DNA from: Salinirubellus salinus | GTDB lineage: Archaea > Halobacteriota > Halobacteria > Halobacteriales > Haloarculaceae | Direction of reading: 5' to 3' | Length of the DNA stretch: 64,000 bases | Assembly (NCBI RefSeq): GCF_025231485.1 | Contig: NZ_CP104004.1 | Location: 62,001 to 126,000, forward strand | Program-made: the position numbers and the translations under genes | The notes under the pieces: model-generated | Told to the model about the DNA's origin: nothing | What the model saw: the letters and a program-made list of their open reading frames with translations, nothing else | Databases searched by the model: none | Shown here: in pieces, positions 40,144-47,241 of the stretch | How the letters are laid out: each line of letters opens with the position of its first letter | How positions within the stretch are numbered: position 1 is the first letter of the stretch

Positions 40144-41757
40144 TCAGAGGAAATCGTTGAGCGTTTCGTAGGCGTCTTCGGGATACTGATTTGGTTCGGC
40201 AACCGCCCAGAGTTCGTTCTTCGTCGCGGCCTTCGGCGACGCGCCATCCTCAATGTGCTCACAGAGGATGGTGAGATTCCGGGTCGACAGCGTCGGCCAG
40301 GATTCGTTCTGCCGCGTCTGGTGAGCGAACTGGACGATCTTCCGGAGCGTCGGGCGGTCCACCACGACGTCCGTACTGTTGACCTGGCGGTCGAGCGTCT
40401 CGACTTCCTCCTCAACGTCCTGGATGTAGGGTTGCTCGAAGGCTCGGAACCGACCACGGGTGGCGGAGTTCATCGGCTCGGAGTCACGGTACTCTCTGGT
40501 GGGCGGGTTCATCGTGATGACGAGGCGGGCCGAAGGGTGCGGCTCGACGAGTTCGCCGTGGGATTTGACGAGGAGCGTCCCCTCGTTCAGGAGCCGGTGG
40601 AGTGCGATGGCCGCGCCAGCCTGCATGACGGGGAACTCGTTGATGACGATGGTATCACCGTTCAGCAGTCCTTGTTTCACGGCGCCGTTGCGGGGCACGA
40701 TGACGTCGCCGTCGGGGACGAGCGGCCCGAAGAGGTCCTCGGGTTCGGTCGCCCGATCGACGTCGATGGACTGGTAGCCACGGTTCGTCTTGTGGCAGAG
40801 GTACTTGAGCAGGTAGTTCTTCCCCGATCCTCGGGGGCCAACGACCCTAACGGGGACGAGTCCGCGGGCGAGTTTCTTCGCGATAAGTTCATCCAGGGGG
40901 AGCTGGAGTCGTGGGTCGATTGGGACCGCGGGTGGGATGACCTCACCGTGTTCGTCGACGGGGAGAGCATCATAGCTCGCATCGGGATGGGTCGCAGCCT
41001 TAGGCACGCTCTGATGGTCGGGATTGTCGAGGATGTGGAGACCCGTGGGGACGGGAGTCCCGGCGTTGCGGCCGATGTTGGAGACGTACATCCCGCGTTC
41101 GTCGTCGGGGTCCCAGCCTTCGGCTAAGAAGCGCGGTTCGCCGACGGATTCGGTGACGAGCGAGAGGTCGGTGACGCGGGCTTCACCGAGGCCGGTGTCT
41201 GGATTGCTCCGTTGGCTGTAGTAGGCGGCGGCTCGCTGTGCGAGGCGGTGCCCGACGGGGACGTGTCGCTGGGCTTCTTTGAGGAGGTTCTCGGCGCGGC
41301 TCTCGGTGAGGGTTCCGGTGAGGCCGGCGATGTCGTCGGTGCTGGCGTTCGCGAGTGCGGTGAAATCATCGTAGCCGGCGTCGTGGAGAGCGTCGTTGAT
41401 CGAGTCGGTGACGACGCTGATGACGCGGAAGTCTGCGCCGGTGTCGTGTTGGAGTTCGCCGAAGGCGTCGGTGATGACCTGAGGTTCGGGCCCCTGTGGT
41501 GAGACGCCGGCGATGGTGGCGCTTCCGCTCTGTGACCGATTCAGCGTGTAGATGCCTGCGTCTGCGCCGTCGTCGATGAGGTCGGCAGCCTCCTGGTCGG
41601 AGAGGTCGGCGTAGTCGGAGACGCGGAGGGTGACGCGTTCGACGGGGATGTTTCCGCCTTCGCGCTGTAGGAGTCGATTCACGAGGTGCGAGAGAATGAC
41701 CTGCTCATCGGGGCTGTCTGGACTGTCGGGACTACCGGATGTCGTGGTTGAGGACAT
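40144..41757 (-). CDS. MoxR/CobS-like AAA+ ATPase
   Basis: 537 residues from the ATG at 41757. The N-terminal 280 residues include a helix-hairpin-helix-like stretch (GYDDFTALANASTDDIAGLTG). The AAA+ domain has Walker A GPRGSGKN (near residue 306), a Walker B-like TIVINEFPVM, sensor-1 LVITMNPPTREY and a RGRFRAFEQPY arginine region, with the LFGPLVPDGD insert typical of the MoxR/CobS/NorQ group. Two deviations stand out: asparagine in place of the Walker A Ser/Thr, and NE instead of DE in Walker B. Hydrolysis may be weak or altered. The vWA protein at 32920-35844 is the expected partner. Confidence 0.78.
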   Translation of the reverse strand: MSSTTTSGSPDSPDSPDEQVILSHLVNRLLQREGGNIPVERVTLRVSDYADLSDQEAADLIDDGADAGIYTLNRSQSGSATIAGVSPQGPEPQVITDAFGELQHDTGADFRVISVVTDSINDALHDAGYDDFTALANASTDDIAGLTGTLTESRAENLLKEAQRHVPVGHRLAQRAAAYYSQRSNPDTGLGEARVTDLSLVTESVGEPRFLAEGWDPDDERGMYVSNIGRNAGTPVPTGLHILDNPDHQSVPKAATHPDASYDALPVDEHGEVIPPAVPIDPRLQLPLDELIAKKLARGLVPVRVVGPRGSGKNYLLKYLCHKTNRGYQSIDVDRATEPEDLFGPLVPDGDVIVPRNGAVKQGLLNGDTIVINEFPVMQAGAAIALHRLLNEGTLLVKSHGELVEPHPSARLVITMNPPTREYRDSEPMNSATRGRFRAFEQPYIQDVEEEVETLDRQVNSTDVVVDRPTLRKIVQFAHQTRQNESWPTLSTRNLTILCEHIEDGASPKAATKNELWAVAEPNQYPEDAYETLNDFL

Positions 41758-41790
41758 GGGGTTAAGTTGGCGAGGCCGAGTCTGTTCGGC

Positions 41791-41817
41791 TCCTCCACGC
41801 TTCCGGGAGTGACAAAC
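41791..41817 (-). promoter_or_regulatory. T-box/GC-hairpin leader J
   Basis: Minus strand: TTTGTCA, stem CTCC...GGAG around CGGAAGCGT, 33 bases to the ATG at 41757. Confidence 0.6.
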
Positions 41818-41935
41818 GATACTCAAATTCGCCTCCGGCCACGTGCAACGGTCGGTGGCTGGAGGCGGCCTCCGGTGACTCAAGAGAGACCATCTGCGGT
41901 GCGTTCGAGACGCTTTCGAGCCGTCGCTGAGTGGG

Positions 41936-43501
41936 CTAGGCGTCGCCAAGCCGTTGCTGGAGTCGGTCTTGGACGCGCTGGGCCTGCTGATTGGTGAGGT
42001 CGGCTTCGGTATCGACGCTGATGCCGGGAATATCGACGATATCCTCGAGAGCGTCTGAGAGCGTCTGTTGACTCTCAGGGAGGACTCGTTCGGCATCCGT
42101 ATCGGCTCGCCGATCGTGTTCCTGCATCGCGAGCTGAATCATCATCGCGGGCTTCCTGAACAGTTCTCCGGCGACTTCGAGATACTCCTGGTAGGAGTTC
42201 GAGGCCATCGAGCCGTCGTATTCCTCGAGAAGTGCGATGAGCAACGAGAGCTGGATATTGAAGACGGTGGGGCGGTGTGCGGGCTTGGCGATTGAGGTTG
42301 CACGCTCGGCGGCGCGCTCGGCGTATTTGAACGCGACTCCCCAGTACGTGTAGCAGTCTTCGAGCGAGAAGGGAAGGTCGTCGAAGTCGTAGGCGATGGC
42401 GCGGGTCCGTCGGATGGCGGTATCGATTTCGATCATCCGCGTGTCGATGTCGTCGTAGATGTTCCGCCACCACTCACTGATGGGAACGCGGCCCTGTTTG
42501 CGCTCGTGGGCGGCGTTCGTCGCCTGCCCGTAGTGGCGTCGCGTGTAGCGCTCACCCATATCGGGGAGGACTGTCCCCGAGTCGGGGAAGAACAGGATGG
42601 GCCGCGCCCAGAGTGTTTGCGTGCCTCGGAAGTCGTACCCTGTTTGAAACCCGCCGTAAACAACTGTCTCGGGGGCGTCGGAGTCGGATTGGGAGTCGGT
42701 CTCTGTATCACTCGTGTTACTGTCGGTCTGAGCGGCGCTGACGACGCTCGTGATACCGTCTTCGTCGACGGCGTCCTCGAGGTCTGCTTCCCCACCGGAG
42801 ACGACGTGGCGGAGGCTGGGACAGATGACGACCATTTTGAGCAGGCCGCCCCAGTCGCGGTAGGACACCCATCCGAAGGTGTCGGTTTCGCCCCGTTGCT
42901 GGAGCGCACTGATGATGGGGAGATACGCGTCCTGTGGGTTGATGATGCTATAGGAGTCGCTGGCGATCTGCCAGCGGAATTTGACGTCGTAGCCCAGGGC
43001 GTTCAATGCTTTCCGGCGGTCGTCGACGATATCCTTGTGGTCACGGACGCGAACGACGGCGTCGGCGCTACTTCCAGCGGCGAGGTCCTCGAGTGAGCGA
43101 CCAGTGGCGGCTTCGAGGGCGTCGATATCGAGTCCATACACATCGCGGATGGCGGTGGTATCGACGCGGCCGCTCGTCTCGACGAAGTCGTTGGTCGCCC
43201 AGAGTTCACCTGGACTGGCCTTCGGCAGGACGCGAATCGCCTCTTTGAACGAGCGAGGTGAATCGGCGAGACACCGGGTTTCCGGTGGGATTTCGTCGGG
43301 ATACGACCCGATGTCGGTCTCAGTGAGGCCGGCGAAGTTGATGTCGGTCTCTCGGGTGAGGAGATCGGCTAGGGCGACGGCTGGGCGGTCGGTCACCCCG
43401 GACGCGTCCCCGCTGTTCGCGTGCTGGGTTTCGTTTTTGTTCTCGGCCTCGGTCGAGGCGGGCGATTCGGTATCGGACGTGGTGGTGGGTTCTGTGGACA
43501 T
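41936..43501 (-). CDS. Large hypothetical protein, operon K
   Basis: 521 residues from the ATG at 43501 (MSTEPTTTSD). The first 55 residues are disordered and acidic. A following region has helix-hairpin-like repeats (VYGLDIDALEAATGRSLEDLA). The middle (FGWVSYRDWGGLLKMVVIC; QTGYDFRGTQTLWARPILFFPDSG) looks like a beta-rich phage-type domain. The C-terminal 200 residues are helical (AFKYAERAAERATSIAKPAHRP). Family not recognised. It is a single-gene operon with the longest leader in the window and inverted repeat copy 4 upstream, so it is under the shared control. Confidence 0.7.
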   Translation of the reverse strand: MSTEPTTTSDTESPASTEAENKNETQHANSGDASGVTDRPAVALADLLTRETDINFAGLTETDIGSYPDEIPPETRCLADSPRSFKEAIRVLPKASPGELWATNDFVETSGRVDTTAIRDVYGLDIDALEAATGRSLEDLAAGSSADAVVRVRDHKDIVDDRRKALNALGYDVKFRWQIASDSYSIINPQDAYLPIISALQQRGETDTFGWVSYRDWGGLLKMVVICPSLRHVVSGGEADLEDAVDEDGITSVVSAAQTDSNTSDTETDSQSDSDAPETVVYGGFQTGYDFRGTQTLWARPILFFPDSGTVLPDMGERYTRRHYGQATNAAHERKQGRVPISEWWRNIYDDIDTRMIEIDTAIRRTRAIAYDFDDLPFSLEDCYTYWGVAFKYAERAAERATSIAKPAHRPTVFNIQLSLLIALLEEYDGSMASNSYQEYLEVAGELFRKPAMMIQLAMQEHDRRADTDAERVLPESQQTLSDALEDIVDIPGISVDTEADLTNQQAQRVQDRLQQRLGDA

Positions 43502-43859
43502 TGGAGTGGAGTGTTTCCTCGTACGAAAAGTGGCAACCGCCAATGGGTGGGACAGCGGTTGTTGAGAGAGACCGGAGAACGGAGGTGGAAGCGCGGTCGG
43601 GGGCGGTGCAATAGTTCGAGAAGAGACGGACGAAGAGAGGTCAGGACAGGAGCCTCAGCGGAGAGGGGAGAGGAGATCGCCTTGAACAGGAAAGTGGTGA
43701 CTCTGACGAATGGCGTGCCGGTGCGTCCTCTGTAGGGGAGAAAGAACGGAGGGTGTTCCGTTCTGAGGACGGAGGGCGAGTTGTGGTACACCCACGCGGA
43801 ACCGCACTGGGCCGTTTGTGTCGGCACAACGCGCTAGGAGCGCTCCGTGTGGACGTCCG
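43502..43859 (-). other. About 358-nt untranslated leader of operon K
   Basis: No frame is convincingly coding; the candidate ORFs are proline-arginine rich. On the minus strand it contains self-complementary words such as CCGTCCTCAGAACGG (about 43757-43771). It separates leader element K from the ATG at 43501, unlike every other copy, so either a small unrecognised ORF or a long structured leader is present. Confidence 0.4.
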
Positions 43860-43888
43860 CCCTCCACCGCATCCGGGGGAGACAAAAC
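43860..43888 (-). promoter_or_regulatory. T-box/GC-hairpin leader K
   Basis: Minus strand: TTTTGTC, CTCCCCC arm, GGATGC loop, GGTGGAGGG arm. The nearest good start is 358 bases away at 43501. Confidence 0.6.
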
Positions 43889-43891
43889 GAG

Positions 43892-43940
43892 TCCTACGCA
43901 ACGGCTAGACCGACCGGCGAGTGTAGTCTGTTGTGTAGGA
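43892..43940. repeat. Inverted repeat, copy 4 (diverged)
   Basis: TCCTACGCAACG (43892-43903) and TGTTGTGTAGGA (43929-43940), spacer 25. Only 3 bases lie between this copy and the T-box, against 15-17 in the others. Confidence 0.7.
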
Positions 43941-44010
43941 ACGAGCAGACTGTAGGTCGCGACTCCCAGCTCGACGGACGGGGAGGAGAGGAAGAACTCA
44001 AGAGAACGTG

Positions 44011-44033
44011 TAGAACCCATGTTCTACGGGTAC
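44011..44033. repeat. Second copy of the parA-type palindrome
   Basis: AGAACCCAT and ATGTTCTACGGGT arrangement, nearly the same as the palindrome at 16862-16884, in non-coding DNA 28 bases after the DUF6166-like gene. A candidate distal partition or regulatory site. Confidence 0.5.
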
Positions 44034-44060
44034 TGTGGAGGGCGGGAGCGAGCTGTGGCG

Positions 44061-44936
44061 TCAGGCATCATCACCGTCTGCGAGGGCGCTCCGGAACGTC
44101 TGTTGGGCGCTTTCCCCGCCCGTGGCTTCCGAAAGCGTCATCTCCCGGCCTTCGTGTTCGGGGATGTACTCTTCGCCGCCGAAGTACTGGACGAGGCCGG
44201 GGCGAGCGGCGGTGAGTTTCTTCGCGGTCGCTTTGCTGATGCCGTTTAATCGGTCGTGGTGACGACCGAAGCAGATCCAGCCGGCGAGGTCGCCCATCGT
44301 GTCGAACTCGCGGACGAGCGTACTGCGGGCGTTCGAGGGAATGGAGAGGCCCGGAACCCGATACAGGGTACTCGAGGAGACGGAGGCGGTACTCGGGTCT
44401 TCCTCACCGTTCCAGATGGCGAGGAGACGACGGAGGTTGTCGCGCCGGTTGCCGCTGGGCCAGAGGACGTCGTCGAATTTCTCTGCGAGTGCGATCTCCT
44501 CAGCGTACGTGATGGTGTCGAGGTCGACGTCCTCGAGAGCGGGCATAGCCTCTGGACTGGGGGCGGTATTCGCTGGATAGTCGCGACCGTCGATGGCACG
44601 GACGTAGTCTGGACTGCGGAAGTCGCTCCGCTTGATTTCCCAGGTGTCTTCGGTGAGTTCGCGCCGGACGAAGTTCTCGGCGAACAGGTGGTGGTGTTCG
44701 ACGGCGTAGTCCACGCCTTTGTACGGGGCGAGGAGCGCGATGGCGAGTTGGCAGGCTTTCTCGTCGGAGGCGTTGGGGCCCCAATCGAAGCCGCCGGGGG
44801 AAACGCGATGGACGAACAGATGCTTATCCAAGAGGTTCTCCCCGGAGTAGACGACGTTGCCTCCGATGGAGCGTTCGCCTCGGTACGGTTCGGTCTTCCA
44901 CTTGATCTTTCTGGAGTAGTCGGTTTTGGCTGGCAT
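44061..44936 (-). CDS. DUF6166-like protein with HhH-like C-terminus
   Basis: 291 residues. The N-terminal 80 residues (NVVYSGENLLDKHLFVHRVS, GFDWGPNASDEKACQLAIALL, HHHLFAENFVRREL) match the DUF6166 pattern of small phage and plasmid proteins (WG..G....QLALALL). Residues about 245-270 (RLNGISKATAKKLTAARPGLVQYFGG) form a helix-hairpin-helix DNA-binding motif. It is the last gene of the PCNA operon, 17 bases after the upstream stop, which supports a role near replicating DNA. Biochemical function unknown. Confidence 0.68.
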   Translation of the reverse strand: MPAKTDYSRKIKWKTEPYRGERSIGGNVVYSGENLLDKHLFVHRVSPGGFDWGPNASDEKACQLAIALLAPYKGVDYAVEHHHLFAENFVRRELTEDTWEIKRSDFRSPDYVRAIDGRDYPANTAPSPEAMPALEDVDLDTITYAEEIALAEKFDDVLWPSGNRRDNLRRLLAIWNGEEDPSTASVSSSTLYRVPGLSIPSNARSTLVREFDTMGDLAGWICFGRHHDRLNGISKATAKKLTAARPGLVQYFGGEEYIPEHEGREMTLSEATGGESAQQTFRSALADGDDA

Positions 44937-44953
44937 GGTGTGGGGTGAGGTGG

Positions 44954-45202
44954 TTAGCCGGTGGCGTGCTCAGATGTAGGCGGGCCGGTCGGTGCGGCGC
45001 CGTGGTCGCGGTGGTGATAGATGAGGTACTCGTCGCTGCGGAGGAACTCGAGGACACAGTAAGCACATCCGGCGTGGTTGGCGGGCCAGCTGTCGAGTCG
45101 GTACAGCGTGTGCGAGTTCCACCGACAATACGGACATTTACGTTGGTCGTCGGATTCGGATTCAACGAGCGAGAGTGGCGCTGCGTAACGGTCGAGAGCC
45201 AT
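44954..45202 (-). CDS. Small zinc-ribbon protein, PCNA operon
   Basis: 82 residues from the ATG at 45202 (MALDRYAAPLS). CPYCRWNSHTLYRL and CAYCVLEFL form two CxxC pairs about 24 residues apart. It starts one base after the previous stop. Probably a structural zinc adaptor. Confidence 0.6.
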   Translation of the reverse strand: MALDRYAAPLSLVESESDDQRKCPYCRWNSHTLYRLDSWPANHAGCAYCVLEFLRSDEYLIYHHRDHGAAPTGPPTSEHATG

Positions 45203-45203
45203 C

Positions 45204-45452
45204 TCAGCCGAGTGCCCCGGTGGGATTGGTGTTGTTCTGGGTGGATTCGCTCGGCGTCCCAAGGCACGAATCGTCGTCGAGGGTGAGGTTGAGGTGGTGT
45301 TCGCCGACAGGGGTCTCGGGCGTGTCCGGATGAAAGACGCGGATGGTGATGGCGTCCTTGCGGGCGGTGCGGTCGATGGTGACGATGAAGTTGTCGCCGA
45401 AGCGAACGTCGGCGTAGGTTTCGCCGTCGCTGAGGGTGGTGAGGGAGTTCAT
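45204..45452 (-). CDS. Small beta-rich hypothetical protein, PCNA operon
   Basis: 82 residues from the ATG at 45452 (MNSLTTLSDGETYADVRFGDNFIVTI). Strand-rich N-terminal 55 residues with an unstructured tail. It lies 63 bases after the PCNA stop and is coupled to the next gene. Function unknown. Confidence 0.6.
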   Translation of the reverse strand: MNSLTTLSDGETYADVRFGDNFIVTIDRTARKDAITIRVFHPDTPETPVGEHHLNLTLDDDSCLGTPSESTQNNTNPTGALG

Positions 45453-45515
45453 GAGAATCGGGGGGTGCACGGAGTGCGGTGGTGGGTATGCGATACGACG
45501 TGGTGGGCGCGTCGA

Positions 45516-46535
45516 CTAGTCGCTCTGGATACGCGGAGCGAGCATGGCGAGGACGTCGCATTCGCCGTCGCTGAACTCGTACTCGAACATCATCGGGAAG
45601 TCGCTCCCGAAGGTGAGCGTTATCTCCGTGCCCTTGGGGAACTGTTTGGAGATGTCGTTGACGTAGTCGAGGCTGTAGAGTGCGTTGCCGTCAGCGGCCG
45701 AGAGCGCGACGAGGTCGTCATCTGCGAGTTCGAGACTGACGTTGTCGGTGTCACCTTCAGCTTCGATGTAAACGCTGGCCTCGGCCTCGTCACAGCGGAA
45801 GCGGATGTGGTCAGAGACCATATCGGCGGCCTTGACGCCACGCGAGATTTGTGCTTCCTCGAGCGTGAGGGAGATGGGCAGGTCCATCTCGGGGATTTCG
45901 GGCTCTTTGCGGATGCTGTCGGGGTCGATGAGCGCCATCGTGAAATCGACGCCGTCGATGTGAATGACGAGCTTGAACGACGTGGTGTTGAACGAGAGTT
46001 GGACGAGGTCGTTTTTCTTGGCGAGTTTGAGGACTTCCTCGAAGCGTTCGAGGTTGACACCGAGGACGCCCTCGGTAGCGTCGTAGGACTCGAAAGCGCC
46101 GGCTGCGAGAGAGACGTCGTACATCGCGACGTTGGCGGGGTCGACGGCTCGGGTGTGGATACCGTCTAGGCCGACGCGAATTTTTGCTTCGTCGACGATG
46201 GCGCGAAGCGTGCTGACGAACTCCTTGATCGCCCCACCCTTGATGGCGGCGGTGAACTGCTGGGGCGGGCTCGTGACGACCTCTGCTGCGTCGTCGGCCT
46301 CACCTTCGCTTTCTGATTCGGTCTCCGTCTCCCCCTCGGTGTCGTTCTCGGCGGCTCCGTCTCCGCCGGTGTCAGTGTCGGTGTCGACGCTGGGGTCGGA
46401 TACCAGTTTGGCTTCTGTTTTGACCTCGGGTTCCGGTTGGGTGTCGATCTCGGAATCGGATTCGGTTTCAGATTCGACGTCGGGAGTGGTGGCGGGCTGT
46501 GCGTCGGCGGTGTCGGATTCGGTGTTGGTACTCAT
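45516..46535 (-). CDS. pcn: Sliding clamp PCNA with N-terminal acidic extension
   Basis: 339 residues. Residues about 92-339 are a full archaeal PCNA: FTAAIKGGAIKEFVSTLRAIVDEA, GIHTRAVDPANVAMYDVSL, LGVNLERFEEVLKLAKKND and the C-terminal MFEYEFSDGECDVLAMLAPR. Chromosomal archaeal PCNA is about 247 residues, so the first about 90 residues (alternating D, E, T and S) are an extra disordered acidic extension. The clamp trimer encircles DNA and holds polymerase, FEN1, ligase and other PIP-box proteins. A plasmid copy suggests the replicon partly supplies its own replication machinery. The next gene upstream overlaps its ATG by four bases. Confidence 0.92.
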   Translation of the reverse strand: MSTNTESDTADAQPATTPDVESETESDSEIDTQPEPEVKTEAKLVSDPSVDTDTDTGGDGAAENDTEGETETESESEGEADDAAEVVTSPPQQFTAAIKGGAIKEFVSTLRAIVDEAKIRVGLDGIHTRAVDPANVAMYDVSLAAGAFESYDATEGVLGVNLERFEEVLKLAKKNDLVQLSFNTTSFKLVIHIDGVDFTMALIDPDSIRKEPEIPEMDLPISLTLEEAQISRGVKAADMVSDHIRFRCDEAEASVYIEAEGDTDNVSLELADDDLVALSAADGNALYSLDYVNDISKQFPKGTEITLTFGSDFPMMFEYEFSDGECDVLAMLAPRIQSD

Positions 46536-46681
46536 CGGTTTCGAGCGTGTTCGGGGGGTCGGTCTGCGTCGGTGCGGTTCTGGGTGTTCGACCGTGCGTC
46601 GGTGGTCGAACTCGGCTGCTCGTCGAGTCGGGCGAGGAGTTTGCGAGCGAGCAACCCAGTCACGGTGTGGATGATGCTCAT
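46532..46681 (-). CDS. 49-residue leader-proximal protein of PCNA operon
   Basis: From the ATG at 46681: MSIIHTVTGLLARKLLARLDEQ, an amphipathic helix, then a polar tail. The longer frame reaching 46849 runs through leader L, so it is not used. Six bases separate the leader's GGTGAGGGG from the start region. It overlaps PCNA by four bases (ATGA), so it may mainly couple translation. Confidence 0.5.
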   Translation of the reverse strand: MSIIHTVTGLLARKLLARLDEQPSSTTDARSNTQNRTDADRPPEHARNR

Positions 46682-46687
46682 CTCTGT

Positions 46688-46713
46688 CCCCTCACCGTCC
46701 TCGGGGGCCAAAA
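46688..46713 (-). promoter_or_regulatory. T-box/GC-hairpin leader L
   Basis: Minus strand: TTTTGG, CCCC...GGGG stem with inner CCG-AGGA-CGG, Shine-Dalgarno in the 3' arm, 6 bases to the ATG at 46681. Drives the PCNA operon. Confidence 0.65.
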
Positions 46714-46845
46714 CTGAGCATCGGTATCGTACGGGGACGAACCGGCGTTGGTGAGAGTGGTCGAGCAGGACGATACTGAGGCGATGGTCTGGGGTGCTGG
46801 CTGTGAGCTGTCGGCTCTCGGTGTCGGGAGATGTCGACGTAGTCG

Positions 46846-47100
46846 TCATGGTTGAGACTCGGAGGTGGAGTTCGAGTGTGACTGTGCGTTCGTCTCAGGG
46901 AAGTCGATGGCGTGGGGGTCGGTAGCGAGGGCGCGGGCGGTCCGGTCGAGTTCGATTTCGTCGATGGCGATGCTGATGAGCGCCTCGAGTGCGTCGTCGT
47001 AGGCTTGCTGGGCCGCGTTTGGGTCGGACGCGGCCTCGAGACGCTGTTGGAGTGCGGTCTGGAAGCGATTCGCTGCACGGTGGTGGCTGCGTGTGCCCAA
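46846..47100 (-). CDS. Small helical hypothetical protein, operon M
   Basis: 84 residues. The TTG at 47100 is chosen as start because leader M places GGTGGAGG 9 bases before it, the same spacing as in copies A and G. Helical core (FQTALQQRLEAASDPNAAQQAYDDALEALI), C-terminal polar tail. A monocistronic unit under inverted repeat copy 5. Function unknown. Confidence 0.55.
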   Translation of the reverse strand: MGTRSHHRAANRFQTALQQRLEAASDPNAAQQAYDDALEALISIAIDEIELDRTARALATDPHAIDFPETNAQSHSNSTSESQP

Positions 47101-47109
47101 TCTGGGTGT

Positions 47110-47136
47110 CCTCCACCGATTTCGAGGGAGACAAAC
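47110..47136 (-). promoter_or_regulatory. T-box/GC-hairpin leader M
   Basis: Minus strand: TTTGTC, CCTC...GAGG stem with inner CGA-AA-TCG, 9 bases to the TTG start at 47100. Confidence 0.65.
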
Positions 47137-47151
47137 GAGGCAGTGGGTTAC

Positions 47152-47200
47152 TCCTACGCAACAGAGTGGAGTGGGTGGTCGGTCCAGTTGTTGCGTAGGA
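47152..47200. repeat. Inverted repeat, copy 5
   Basis: TCCTACGCAACA (47152-47163) and TGTTGCGTAGGA (47189-47200), perfect arms, spacer 25, 15 bases upstream of the operon M T-box. The TFB gene stop is 42 bases further on. Confidence 0.8.
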
Positions 47201-47241
47201 TGAGGAACTTGCGCGGAGCGATGCCGCGCCGACCGACCGGG

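Noticed and set aside
43393-43827. 144-residue ORF in the operon K leader
   Set aside because: Proline- and arginine-rich, overlaps the start of the 521-residue gene, and no conserved pattern.
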